Shown: positions 52,125-61,591, counted from the stretch's first letter. The stretch is DNA of 64,000 nt from Lachnospiraceae bacterium RM5 (GCA_900110975.1 FOFK01000009.1:30235-94234), one strand, 5' to 3'. Program-made: numbers and translations. The notes: generated by a model not told the origin, from the sequence alone.

Positions 52125-52559
52125 GTGATTAAGAGAGCAGGAATAGAGGATGCTGAAAACCTTGCAGGTATGGCAATTCAGATGTGGACAGATCATACCC
52201 CGGAGGATCTGGCAGAAGAGTTTCGTACACTTGTGATGAATGATGAGACGGCTTGTTTTATCAAATATGTTGATGAAAAACCTATTGCTTTTGCCTATTG
52301 TCAGCTTAGGCATGATTATGTGGAAGGTACCGAAAACTCCCCGGTTGGATACCTAGAAGGAATATTTGTGTCGGATGAATATCGACGGAACGGATATGCT
52401 GCAGAATTGCTTGCAGAATGTGAGAAATGGGCTAAAGAAAAGGGCTGTACTGAATTTGCAAGTGACTGCGAGCTGGATAATGAAGAAAGTCTGAAGTTTC
52501 ATTTGGCTTTGGGATTTGAAGAAGCCAATCGGATTATATGCTTCAAGAAAGGGATTTAG
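52125..52559 (+). CDS. AAC(6')-I-like aminoglycoside N-acetyltransferase
   Basis: A 144-residue GNAT enzyme. YVEGTENSPVGYLEGIFV, YRRNGYAAELL (acetyl-CoA loop R-x-x-G-x-A) and WAKEKGCTEFASDCELDNEE match, block for block, the AAC(6')-I enzymes that acetylate the 6'-amino group of aminoglycosides such as kanamycin and tobramycin. Length is the family standard. Start GTG 52125 lies 6 bases after GGGAGG; an in-frame ATG at 52062 would add the unrelated tail fragment. Anaerobes take up aminoglycosides poorly, so the natural substrate may differ. It is a single gene between recombination joints. Confidence 0.8.
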   Translation: MIKRAGIEDAENLAGMAIQMWTDHTPEDLAEEFRTLVMNDETACFIKYVDEKPIAFAYCQLRHDYVEGTENSPVGYLEGIFVSDEYRRNGYAAELLAECEKWAKEKGCTEFASDCELDNEESLKFHLALGFEEANRIICFKKGI

Positions 52560-52652
52560 AAAAGAAATTGAAGAATATAGCTTTACACCGACAGTCGGAA
52601 AAAAGATTTTTGATTAGAACCGATTAAGTAAACAACAGTTGAGGAACGTACT

Positions 52653-53693
52653 ATGTTTAATGAATATTTAGAAAAATCAGAATATGTGAATTATGATGAT
52701 CCGAATGTCAAAAAACAGGCGGATATACTGAAGGTGCAGTCTTCGGACAAACTATCACTGATAGAGAATACATTTCTTTTTGTCAGGGATGAGATAAAGC
52801 ACTCATGGGATGTACAGGACACTCGTGTTACAGTGTCGGCGAGCGATACACTTCGGGAAGGTGTGGGTATATGCTGGTCGAAAGCAAACCTTCTTGCTGC
52901 GCTTCTTAGAGCCAATGGGATCCCTTCAGGGTTTAGCTATCAGAGACTTACGTTGGGAGATACGCCAGAGTCGGGATACTGCATTCACGCACTTAATACG
53001 GTGTATATATCGGAACTTGATAAGTGGATAAGGCTTGATGCAAGGGGCAATAAGGAAGGGATTAATGCCGAGTTTTCGCTTGGTGAAGAGAAACTGGCAT
53101 TTCCGATAAAATCCGAAGGTGAAGTAGATTATCATGATAATCATTCTTATCCGGATAAGGGGCTTATGACTGTACTTACGAGTAGTGATGATATGCTTGA
53201 TATGTACCTTCACTATCTTCCGGATAAGCTGTCTTACAGCGTTGAATATAAGGTGGCAACCCGGGATGATATGGATATTATGATGAGCAGCCGACTTGAA
53301 ATGCTTAAGGTTGTTAATGATCTGGATCATTCATATGAATACAGTGAAGAGATGATCCGAAATAGTCTTAAGTATTTTGAAGAGGGAAATCATACAACCG
53401 TTCTTGCACTGGATGGAGATAGAGTTATCGGCTGTGCAACTATGTGTTATGTATTCATTATGCCGACATTTTCTCATCCAACAGGAAAGAGAGCTCACCT
53501 TATGAATGTTTATACCATGAAAGAATGGCAGAGGAGAGGTGTCGCGAAGAAGATGTGTTCCATGCTAATCGAAGAGGCATGGGAACGCGGAGTAACAGAG
53601 ATTAGTCTGGATGCTACTGAAGAAGGACGACAATTGTATTATAAACTTGGTTTTACTGATTCTGCTGAGTGTATGGTGTTAGTAAAATCGTAA
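52653..53693 (+). CDS. Transglutaminase-like domain fused to a GNAT acetyltransferase
   Basis: A 346-residue two-domain protein. Residues about 1-195 form a transglutaminase-like cysteine hydrolase fold with Cys in GVGICWSKANLLAALLRANG, His in YCIHALNTVY and Asp in WIRLDARGN. Residues about 200-346 form a GNAT domain with AHLMNVYTMKEWQRRGVAKKM (acetyl-CoA loop) and LYYKLGF. Such a pairing might first cleave or expose an amine and then acetylate it, possibly in antibiotic or peptide inactivation, but this is speculation. GAGGAACG precedes the ATG. Its stop lies 9 bases before a further rlmD-type tail relic. Confidence 0.82.
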   Translation: MFNEYLEKSEYVNYDDPNVKKQADILKVQSSDKLSLIENTFLFVRDEIKHSWDVQDTRVTVSASDTLREGVGICWSKANLLAALLRANGIPSGFSYQRLTLGDTPESGYCIHALNTVYISELDKWIRLDARGNKEGINAEFSLGEEKLAFPIKSEGEVDYHDNHSYPDKGLMTVLTSSDDMLDMYLHYLPDKLSYSVEYKVATRDDMDIMMSSRLEMLKVVNDLDHSYEYSEEMIRNSLKYFEEGNHTTVLALDGDRVIGCATMCYVFIMPTFSHPTGKRAHLMNVYTMKEWQRRGVAKKMCSMLIEEAWERGVTEISLDATEEGRQLYYKLGFTDSAECMVLVKS

Positions 53694-53702
53694 AAGTGGT
53701 TA

Positions 53703-53768
53703 ATCAACGAAAATGACGTCGAATGTGTCTCACTTTTACAACGATTGAGCAACACCCGGAAGACATAA
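53703..53768 (+). pseudogene. RlmD-type tail fragment (joint D)
   Basis: One frame reads INENDVECVSLLQRLSNTRK and then a stop. It matches the start of the rlmD tail (VEVVSLLQKMSNTRE) and the NENDVE of joint B. It is the fourth occurrence of this text and closes the segment with the fusion gene. Confidence 0.65.
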
Positions 53769-53817
53769 TCATTCAATTTGTTTAATCTGGGGGCAAAATT
53801 AGAATGGAGGAATGCAT

Positions 53818-54132
53818 ATGAAGAAGGTTCGTATAACAGTAATGAAGATTGCTCATTATGATGATTTGATAAAGCAATATGAGAATCCAATAGAACATGC
53901 CTGTAACATGCAACTGGGACAGAAATTCATTTGTAATGGATGGGAACGACCGGACGGTTTTTGCAGCAGTGCATGGGATACTGTCTCAGCCTTCGTTATG
54001 ACACTCGCGCATGGCGGAGAGAATTTATATGATGGCTGGATGAAAAATCCTAAGTCAGCGATGATATCATGCAATGATGGATTTAGACCTGTGAGTTTTT
54101 TGTTGGAGACGATAGAAGAGGAGAAAAAATAG
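53818..54132 (+). CDS. TIGR04076 family protein
   Basis: A 104-residue protein matching TIGR04076 by its layout: KVRITVMKIAHYDDLI at the start, then GQKFICNGWERPDGFCSSAW, and ISCNDGFRPVSFLLE at the end. The cysteines in C-N-G, F-C and S-C-N-D are typical and might bind metal; the function is unknown. ATG 53818 is preferred: GGAGG lies 7 bases upstream, whereas ATG 53812 is only one base from it. It is followed after one base by the GNAT gene. Confidence 0.8.
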   Translation: MKKVRITVMKIAHYDDLIKQYENPIEHACNMQLGQKFICNGWERPDGFCSSAWDTVSAFVMTLAHGGENLYDGWMKNPKSAMISCNDGFRPVSFLLETIEEEKK

Positions 54133-54133
54133 T

Positions 54134-54928
54134 ATGGATAGTTTTATTGATGAAAGAGATTATAAACTTTTGGAATCTGATAAATATACGTTTTTTGTTT
54201 TGAAGCTGGTTATGGGAGGAGACACAAAATTTTTATTATCCGATCACGAAAGAATGATTATCTGCTATACAGGACATCCATTTCCAGTATGGATATGGAC
54301 GCCGGATGATGCGACAGAAGAAGAAATGGAAAAGGCGTATCAGATTGCTAAGGATAATGATTTCCTCTTGGGAAAACATAATTTTAATGTTAAGCATGAT
54401 CTTGCAAAATATTTTATAAAAAGGGCAGCTGATGATGGTATTAAACTTACGGTTTTAATCAATATGTTTGCATATGATTGTCATAATCCTGTAGAGCCTG
54501 AAATAAATCCTGATGGAGAAATTCACCGCTGTGAGATGGAGGACCTGGATGAGTTGGTAACATTTTTGGATATGTTTCATAAGGAAATTGGTATTGACCA
54601 GAAAGATATTCAAGGTTACAGGATGGACGCAGAGGAATATATTAAATCAGGAAATATGTACTTCTGGAAAAATGAAGCAGGAAATAATGTGGCCAGTTGT
54701 AAATATGCACCTTCCGGAGACTCGGCTTCAATAAATCTTGTGTTTACACGGCCTGAATTTCGTAGAAGACATTATGCGGATAATCTTGTATATCAAGTGA
54801 CAATGAAGGCAAAAGAAGCAGGATATGTACCGATGCTCTATACAAATGCTGATTATACAGCATCAAATGAATGTTATAAGAAAATAGGATATGTCCTTCA
54901 AGGAAAGCTATGTACTGTAGGTATGTAA
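54134..54928 (+). CDS. GNAT-family acetyltransferase with N-terminal extension
   Basis: A 264-residue protein. The last 120 residues form a GNAT domain (INLVFTRPEFRRRHYADNLV and the ending NECYKKIGYVLQGK). The first 130 residues form an additional alpha/beta region, as in DUF-type two-domain GNATs. The substrate is unknown. It lies one base after the TIGR04076 gene, behind GAGGAGAAAAA, so both form an operon. A few bases after the stop comes VLVKS-stop, the same ending as the fusion gene at 53693; this may be another joint. Confidence 0.82.
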   Translation: MDSFIDERDYKLLESDKYTFFVLKLVMGGDTKFLLSDHERMIICYTGHPFPVWIWTPDDATEEEMEKAYQIAKDNDFLLGKHNFNVKHDLAKYFIKRAADDGIKLTVLINMFAYDCHNPVEPEINPDGEIHRCEMEDLDELVTFLDMFHKEIGIDQKDIQGYRMDAEEYIKSGNMYFWKNEAGNNVASCKYAPSGDSASINLVFTRPEFRRRHYADNLVYQVTMKAKEAGYVPMLYTNADYTASNECYKKIGYVLQGKLCTVGM

Positions 54929-54997
54929 TATAGTGTTAGTAAAGTCATAAATGGAAAAATTTTACCTGTAATATCCTAAAACATCAAAGGAGTAAGA

Positions 54998-56413
54998 ATG
55001 AATATGAACATCTTTGATAAAGTAGACGAAAAATTATTTCGTCCGTTAACAGGAATAAATAAAAGAAAATATGTTGATATTCTAACTATAATATGGGATA
55101 AGTGCAAACGTATGCCGATGTATGCCATAGAGAAAAGCACTATATTTGATATGGTGGAGGATTATTTCTGCGGTCTTGATGAACAAGTGGAGCTTGATAT
55201 AGAAGAACAGGATGAAACGGATGGGAATATTGCAGATGCGCGTGTACTTGCAGGTGGGTTTGTCAGGAGGCTTAAAGATACAGGCTGGCTAACGGAAAAA
55301 GAGGGAGAGTACGAAGAAGAATCCAAGCTGGCTATTAATTATAAAGTAGTTCCGATTCTTAAATCATTTCAGGAAATTATCAGTCCGATGATTATTACAT
55401 ATAAGGGAAAACTCTTCAAAATTTATTCCATGTTTGAACATATTTCGGAGCAGGGAAGTCCTTATGAAGGGGTGTTAAAAGAAGCATCGGAGGATTTTGA
55501 TAATCTTAATCAGGCACTTAGGATATTATCGGCATCTATAGAGGATCATATTAACAACCTGACACAGGGAAAAAGACCGGAAGAGGTGCTTGAATTTTTT
55601 GAAACATATGAGGAAAAGATTGTGGTAGGTTCGTATCACAGGTTTAAGACAAACGATAATCTTTTCTATTACAGAACAAGTCTGTATGATAGTCTTGATA
55701 AGTGTGAAGATGTTTTGATGGATGCTCTTGTAGCTGATTATATGGATGCGGAGCGTGTCGATAAAGCAGAGGCTACTGTGAGAATAAAGGAATTAATTAC
55801 AAAGGTTCGTATGGATATTGAAGAGATGGAAGCTATTATGAGAACTATTGATGATAGACACATTTTATACAGAACCAGGGCGGTACAAAGAGCGCAGTTT
55901 TTACTATTATCCGATGGAAGTGTTAAAAGTAAAATTAACAATATTCTTCAGTACTATGTGAATCAGATAAATACAAAAGAAGATTTGTACGAGGATGATG
56001 ACACAATGTGTCAGGAGATATTTCAGGTATTTGGACAAAACTATATTGACAGTTCTTCTCTTGCAAAACCAGTGAAAAAGAGACGTTCTTCGCCAATCGA
56101 ATTAATGACGGTAATAGATGAACTGGATATGGAATTAGTTGAAGAGAAGAATCGCAAGATGATGGAATACATAAAAAATGCACTAACTTCCGAAAATGTT
56201 AATTCTTTTGCAAATGATATTTTAAAGGGGAGGATGGCGGTTTCTGTCGGCGCTGTTTTTGAAAATAAACCTGATACATTGGCGAAGATTATTGGATTAT
56301 ATACATATTCGCAAACACCGGAGCGTGAATATGAAATCAGATTAAAGGATACTGTTGTGGAGAGTAACGGTGTGCGTTTTAAAGAGTTTATTATTGAGAA
56401 AAGGAAGGGTTAA
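54998..56413 (+). CDS. jetA: Wadjet system protein JetA
   Basis: A 471-residue helical protein that opens a four-gene operon with the exact order of a Wadjet defence system. It has a winged-helix kleisin-like layout (ADARVLAGGFVRRLKDTGWL at about 80-100, then long helices). JetA is the kleisin-like subunit that bridges the JetC ATPase heads. It belongs to the JetA type without DUF3375, as in non-type-I Wadjet variants, which I infer from overall appearance. AAAGGAG lies 5 bases before the ATG. The stop is 2 bases from jetB. Wadjet condenses and cuts small circular plasmids. Confidence 0.85.
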   Translation: MNMNIFDKVDEKLFRPLTGINKRKYVDILTIIWDKCKRMPMYAIEKSTIFDMVEDYFCGLDEQVELDIEEQDETDGNIADARVLAGGFVRRLKDTGWLTEKEGEYEEESKLAINYKVVPILKSFQEIISPMIITYKGKLFKIYSMFEHISEQGSPYEGVLKEASEDFDNLNQALRILSASIEDHINNLTQGKRPEEVLEFFETYEEKIVVGSYHRFKTNDNLFYYRTSLYDSLDKCEDVLMDALVADYMDAERVDKAEATVRIKELITKVRMDIEEMEAIMRTIDDRHILYRTRAVQRAQFLLLSDGSVKSKINNILQYYVNQINTKEDLYEDDDTMCQEIFQVFGQNYIDSSSLAKPVKKRRSSPIELMTVIDELDMELVEEKNRKMMEYIKNALTSENVNSFANDILKGRMAVSVGAVFENKPDTLAKIIGLYTYSQTPEREYEIRLKDTVVESNGVRFKEFIIEKRKG

Positions 56414-56415
56414 AG

Positions 56416-56997
56416 ATGGCTATTGATATAAAAGAAGAAATTGCTAATTATTTGTTGAACAACTGCTTCCTTATTGGGAATATAGATTCAACCAGAGAAA
56501 AATATTATTATGTAATTAATCATGAAGAAAGCTTCAGACAATTATTTCTGCCTATTGGATACACATTAGTTATTCATAGAAACTTACGTGTGGTGCAACT
56601 TATTAATAATCATGGTACAGGAAGACTTGCACTTAAGAAGTATGAAAGTATTATACTTTTAATATTCAGGTTACTGTATGTAGAGAAGAGAGAGAGTTTG
56701 TCCACCAGCGAGGACAGAGTGGTTGTAACTATAGAAGAAATTAAAAATGAGTATGAGAAATTAAACCTTCCAAGAAAATTTGATAAGGTTTTATTGGAGG
56801 ATTCTCTTAGAAATATTAAAAGATATAATCTTGTGCAGCCACTAGATAAATTGCAGGATATGAATGCAAAAATACAGATATATGCTTCTGTAATGCTTGC
56901 TATGCCGGATACAACAATTTCTGCTGCATATGAGCAGACAAGCAAGTTATTGGCGCAGTATGAAAATTCAGATGAGGAGGATGAAAACGATGATTAG
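56416..56997 (+). CDS. jetB: Wadjet system protein JetB (DUF4194)
   Basis: A 193-residue protein of the DUF4194 type: FRQLFLPIGYTLVIHRNLRV, a winged-helix core with IILLIFRLLYVEKRE, and an acidic tail (SDEEDENDD). JetB is the KITE-type subunit that binds the kleisin JetA in the SMC-like complex. It starts 2 bases after jetA and overlaps the start of jetC by 8 bases. Confidence 0.9.
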   Translation: MAIDIKEEIANYLLNNCFLIGNIDSTREKYYYVINHEESFRQLFLPIGYTLVIHRNLRVVQLINNHGTGRLALKKYESIILLIFRLLYVEKRESLSTSEDRVVVTIEEIKNEYEKLNLPRKFDKVLLEDSLRNIKRYNLVQPLDKLQDMNAKIQIYASVMLAMPDTTISAAYEQTSKLLAQYENSDEEDENDD

Positions 56998-59900
56998 AAT
57001 GACCAGACTTCATCTGATAAACTGGCATAATTTTCAGGACGATATTATTGATTTTAAGAATATAACATACTTGCTTGGTGTAAATGCTGTAGGAAAGACA
57101 ACTATCATGGATGCAATAAGATATTGTCTTACTACCAATAAGGATTTTAATACTGCCGGTAACAAAAAGAGTGGTAGAACTTTGCTTGGTTCTGTTCACC
57201 AGAAGCAAAGAGCTGAGGATAGTTATCTTCGCTCAGGACATACTGTTTCATACATAGGTATTGAATTTTTAGATGAGAATATTAAAAAGAAATTTGTTAT
57301 TACAGTTCGTGTGGAATCAGAAACACCAAAGCAGGACTTAAAAGGCGTATATCAAGATTGGTATATTACAAAACCAGGTTATTCACTTGAGGACATTCCA
57401 TTTTTCACGCAGGTGAAGGATGGAAAAAAAACTACATCAAGAGAAGCATTTAAGCTTGAAAATAAAGGAATGGACAGAGCTTCTAATCAGGCTGATGCCA
57501 GAAGAAGAATCTGTCGAATGCTTGGTGTTGGAGAATCAGATTCATCAATTGGTAAGAAGTTTAACGAAGTATTTCATATGGGTACTAGTCTTGAAGATAT
57601 TAAGGACATCCGTGAATTTATTTATACATATATTCTGCCTGAACCGGAGGTGAATATTGATTTCCTCCAGAAGGATATGCGGGAACTGGAACGTTTGCAG
57701 GAGATTTTACAGGAAGCACTAGACAGGGAAGTATTACTTGCACAAATTAATGAAAAAATCATTGACGCAAAAGCGTGTTTATCTAAGGTAAAGGTAAATG
57801 AAATGCTTGTTGCATATGCAAAGTATCAGGGAAATGTTGAAGAACAGCAGGAAAATAAGCGTCTTATAAATGAATGGACAGCAAGTATTAAGGTGCTTAT
57901 TGAGAAGTTAGATGAATTGTCAGAAAAGGAAAGCAAAGCAACAGATTTATTATATGAGGCAAGAAAAGCTGCCGAGGATAATACAGATAATAAACAGATG
58001 CTTTCACTGGAAAAAGAGAATAGCGAAAATGAAAGAGAATATGAGAGATTAAAAGGTGAAGCTGCAATATTTAAAGATACACTAGGAAGACTTTTGTCTC
58101 TTAAAAAGAGATTGAACGGCATTGGATTTTCTTGTGACTTTTCCGTAAGCTATGAAACACAGACCACAATAATTGATGAGAGAATTACCCGGATTAAAGA
58201 GGCTGCTAAAGTGTTGGGCGATTTGGAGGAAATAATAAAAAATCACGATGCAAAGATACGAACGAATATAAATAATCTGAAAAGTGAGTCCGAAGTGCTT
58301 GAAGATAAAATTAAGAACCTTGAAGCAGGTGTTATGTGTTATCCAAAGGAAGCTGTTTTGGTCAGAGATAAGATTAATGAACAATTAGGAGAACAAAGCA
58401 TGAAGGCGGATGCAAGGCTTTTGTGTGAACTTCTTTATATGACTGATAATAGCTGGCAGGATGCGGTTGAAAGCTATCTTAATACACAAAGATTTAATAT
58501 TATTGTTTCACCGGATAATTATCTTATTGCAAAGAACATTTTCATTTCGTTGGGCGATAAGGTAAAAGGAATTGGACTTATTGACACACGAAAAATCAAA
58601 GATATTCAGAATAGTGAAGAGGGTGTAAGTTTCCTCGGAGATAAAGTTGAGTCTGAAAATATTTATGCGAAACGCTATGCACGATTTGTTATGAGAGATG
58701 TTGTGTGTTGTGACAGTGCAGATTATCTTGAGCAACATAGGAAAAGTGTAACAAAAGACAGGTTGCGTTTTCAGAATTTCTGTTTGCAGAGAATGGGAAA
58801 ACAGGAGCATTTTATCGGAGTTGATGCAATAGAAAAGCAATTAAAAAATGCAAAAAAAGAACTTTTTGATATTCAGAAACAATTGGATGAATCAAAAGCT
58901 GATAAGATAAAATTTGATGCTGTATCAAAAGAGTATAGTAATTTTACTGCCGGTAATAATTTTATTTCGTTGGAAAAATATATTGACTCAGATAATAAGG
59001 CAAAAGAAATAGGAATAAGAATTGATGAGATTAATGAGAAAATAAAAGAATTTAAAAAGAACCCTATTTTACTTGCAATGTATGACCGTGTCAGTGAATG
59101 CCAGAAGAGGTTAGACGGTATAAATGATGAAATTTCTGATTTAAAAGCAAAAAAACAGAATCTTGAAGCAAGTGTAAAGAAGGCAGAACAGACGATTGCC
59201 GGGCTTGAGGCTTCTGTCTGTGGAATGAAAATGGATTATGAGGATATCGTAAGAGAATATCCGGAACATGATAGTGATGTTAAAAAGAAGTATCAGGATG
59301 AGAGACGGACAAAGAAAGCATCGGCTATAGCATATAATTTTAATAATCAGGTTTCAAAAGACAGTATTGCTTTTAATAACTATCTGAGTCAGCAATTGAT
59401 ACCGTTGCAGCAAAAATATACCGCAACATATACTTGTGACTATCCTGAAGGAATTGATGGTGCAAGCAGATACCAGCAGGAATATCTGGCTTTACAAAAC
59501 ATTGAATTGGAACGTCACAAAGAAGAATTAGCTAAGGCTCAGGTGCGTTGTAAAGACAGATTCCGTAAAGAAGTTTTATTTAGAATGAAGGATGATATTC
59601 TTCGTGCAAAACAGCAGTTTAAACAGATTAATCGTGTTATGGAAAATCTTGAATATGGTGAGGAAAGTTACCGGTTTGGAATTGATAAGAGTAGGGATAA
59701 AGAATTAGGCATTTTTTATGACATAATAATGGACAAAGATAATCAGCAGATAGACCAGGATAACGAGATTATGGCATTTTTAGCAGAAGCTAATAAGTCA
59801 GAGATTTTTGAAAGTCAGATTGAAGATTTTATGAGTAGAATAATGATGGATGTGGAAGAGCATGCAAAAGAAAATCTGACTGGAAAGCGTAGCGGCGCTA

Positions 59901-60304
59901 AGAGTATGGGCATGTATGTTGATTACAGGACCTATCTGGATTATGACATTATAGTTAAAAACTCTGTTACCGGTATTGAGGTTCCGCTTTCCAAAGTAAG
60001 TGGTGAAGGTAGTGGTGGTGAGAATCAGGCGCCATTTTATGTTGCCATATGTGCTTCGCTTTTGCAGATATATGAACAGAACTCAGATGGATGTATGAGA
60101 CTTGTATTGCTTGATGAAGCATTTAATAATATGACAAGCGATCGAATTGAACCGATGATGAATATGTTTAAGAAACTGAATCTTCAGCTGGTGTTAATAG
60201 CAACCGCAGAGAAGGCAACATCGATTTTGCCATATTGTGATATTACATATTCAATTGTAAAATCGGGTAACCGAAATGCAATACAATCATTTGAAAAGAT
60301 ATAA
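56990..60304 (+). CDS. jetC: Wadjet system SMC-like ATPase JetC
   Basis: A 1104-residue SbcC/MukB-like SMC protein. The N-terminal head has Walker A in LLGVNAVGKTTIMDAI, long coiled coils fill the middle (about 270-850), and the C-terminal head has the ABC signature VSGEGSGGENQAP and Walker B in MRLVLLDEAFNNM. It forms the ATP-driven DNA-extruding motor of Wadjet. ATG 56990 is chosen because the conserved head begins MTRLHLINWHNFQ and GGAGGATG precedes; the longer frame upstream overlaps jetB and is spurious. Confidence 0.93.
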   Translation: MIRMTRLHLINWHNFQDDIIDFKNITYLLGVNAVGKTTIMDAIRYCLTTNKDFNTAGNKKSGRTLLGSVHQKQRAEDSYLRSGHTVSYIGIEFLDENIKKKFVITVRVESETPKQDLKGVYQDWYITKPGYSLEDIPFFTQVKDGKKTTSREAFKLENKGMDRASNQADARRRICRMLGVGESDSSIGKKFNEVFHMGTSLEDIKDIREFIYTYILPEPEVNIDFLQKDMRELERLQEILQEALDREVLLAQINEKIIDAKACLSKVKVNEMLVAYAKYQGNVEEQQENKRLINEWTASIKVLIEKLDELSEKESKATDLLYEARKAAEDNTDNKQMLSLEKENSENEREYERLKGEAAIFKDTLGRLLSLKKRLNGIGFSCDFSVSYETQTTIIDERITRIKEAAKVLGDLEEIIKNHDAKIRTNINNLKSESEVLEDKIKNLEAGVMCYPKEAVLVRDKINEQLGEQSMKADARLLCELLYMTDNSWQDAVESYLNTQRFNIIVSPDNYLIAKNIFISLGDKVKGIGLIDTRKIKDIQNSEEGVSFLGDKVESENIYAKRYARFVMRDVVCCDSADYLEQHRKSVTKDRLRFQNFCLQRMGKQEHFIGVDAIEKQLKNAKKELFDIQKQLDESKADKIKFDAVSKEYSNFTAGNNFISLEKYIDSDNKAKEIGIRIDEINEKIKEFKKNPILLAMYDRVSECQKRLDGINDEISDLKAKKQNLEASVKKAEQTIAGLEASVCGMKMDYEDIVREYPEHDSDVKKKYQDERRTKKASAIAYNFNNQVSKDSIAFNNYLSQQLIPLQQKYTATYTCDYPEGIDGASRYQQEYLALQNIELERHKEELAKAQVRCKDRFRKEVLFRMKDDILRAKQQFKQINRVMENLEYGEESYRFGIDKSRDKELGIFYDIIMDKDNQQIDQDNEIMAFLAEANKSEIFESQIEDFMSRIMMDVEEHAKENLTGKRSGAKSMGMYVDYRTYLDYDIIVKNSVTGIEVPLSKVSGEGSGGENQAPFYVAICASLLQIYEQNSDGCMRLVLLDEAFNNMTSDRIEPMMNMFKKLNLQLVLIATAEKATSILPYCDITYSIVKSGNRNAIQSFEKI

Positions 60305-60307
60305 AAT

Positions 60308-60340
60308 GGAACGGGGGACGGTTCCTCGTTCTTCGGACAC
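60308..60340. repeat. GGGGACGGTTCC-type intergenic repeat
   Basis: GGAAC and GTTCC, and GAACG and CGTTC, form nested short inverted repeats around GGGGGACGG in the 78-base gap between jetC and jetD. Similar GGGACGGTTC text is familiar from dispersed repeats in clostridial genomes (recollection, not a search). One copy is seen here. Confidence 0.4.
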
Positions 60341-60382
60341 AAGGTTATTATGGAAAAATGTGTTTTTGAAAGGATTTAATGA

Positions 60383-61591
60383 ATGGATTACGGTAAAGAT
60401 ATATTAAATCGATTGCTGGATATGTATGAAAGAAGAGGTGCATTTGATAAGGATGCCTCTTCTTTACGAGCCATTCGGATTGATATAGGGAAAGTATATC
60501 CTGAATATGTGAATCGTTATAATCATGATGCTTATAAATATATTAATGATACAATAGATAAACTTTGTATGGAAGAATTGACTTTTGCAGAGAAAAACAG
60601 TGTGGGTAAGTATTCAAAGGTAAGATTAAATGTTGCAAATGTTTCGCAGTGTTATAAGAAAATGAAACGAATAAGCATTAAGGATCAATGTGAAAATGTT
60701 AAAAAGAGTTTAATTAGGTATCAGAATTGCGAGAACCCGTTATTGCAGGCACTGATAAGGGATTGGTTAAAATGTATGGCAGAGTATAAAAAGCTACCAC
60801 ATGATCTGAAATATGATAGCAGGAAAGTAAGTGAGATTCTTTATGTATTACAGGCAATTTTGGAGCTTAATACTGAAACATATATCCGTAATTTTTCTAC
60901 GGCATTATTTAAAGATTCAAAACGATTTCAAAAAGAATTTATGGGGCCGATATCGTCTATATTATTTGAGTACACAGATGAGGTTGTTGAAAAAGATAGT
61001 ATACTTAGTTTTTATAATTTGTATGAAAACCCTACATATGTATTGGTAAATGGCGATGCTGTTATAAAGTTTGATTCATCTGTGATAGATGTATCTGAAC
61101 TGCCTGATGGAATTGCACTGTCTAATGCATCGCTTGAAAAAATAAGGACGGTTGCGGTAAAAGCAGGGAGGGTCATAACTGTAGAGAACCTTACAACATA
61201 TCATGATTCTGATGAAGATGATGCTGTTCATATCTATCTTGGTGGATATCATAACCGTTCAAAGCAGCTGTTGCTTGAAAAGATATATGCAGATAATAAA
61301 GCGATAAACTATTATCATAAAGGTGATTTGGATGTTTATGGATTTTTGATATTGGAGAATTTAAAAGAAAAAACAGATATTCCTTTTGAACCGCTTATGA
61401 TGGATGTTGCGACAATTGAAAGGTTTTATAAGGCTGGACTTTATAAAGAACTGACGGCAACGGATGTGAAAGTGATTAATGAAAAAAAGAGCACAAAGCT
61501 TGTTGCATATGCAGAGGTGCTTCAGTTTATGCTTGATAAAAATTGTAAAGTGGAGCAGGAGTCTATCAAGGCGGTAGAATTGATGAAATAG
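60383..61591 (+). CDS. jetD: Wadjet system nuclease JetD (Toprim-type, DUF2220)
   Basis: A 402-residue protein. An N-terminal winged-helix region is followed by a topoisomerase-VI-A-like Toprim domain. Metal ligands are in ITVENLTTYHDSDED (Glu) and YHKGDLDVYGF (D-x-D), matching the DUF2220 nuclease of Wadjet. JetD makes the double-strand cut after the JetABC motor has extruded and stalled on small circular DNA. GAAAGGA precedes the ATG. With jetABC the set is complete and apparently intact. Confidence 0.88.
   Translation: MDYGKDILNRLLDMYERRGAFDKDASSLRAIRIDIGKVYPEYVNRYNHDAYKYINDTIDKLCMEELTFAEKNSVGKYSKVRLNVANVSQCYKKMKRISIKDQCENVKKSLIRYQNCENPLLQALIRDWLKCMAEYKKLPHDLKYDSRKVSEILYVLQAILELNTETYIRNFSTALFKDSKRFQKEFMGPISSILFEYTDEVVEKDSILSFYNLYENPTYVLVNGDAVIKFDSSVIDVSELPDGIALSNASLEKIRTVAVKAGRVITVENLTTYHDSDEDDAVHIYLGGYHNRSKQLLLEKIYADNKAINYYHKGDLDVYGFLILENLKEKTDIPFEPLMMDVATIERFYKAGLYKELTATDVKVINEKKSTKLVAYAEVLQFMLDKNCKVEQESIKAVELMK

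Noticed and set aside
56897..56989. Longer JetC with 31 extra N-terminal residues
   Set aside because: The extra part lies within jetB in another frame, and the SMC head domain begins at ATG 56990 behind a good ribosome binding site.
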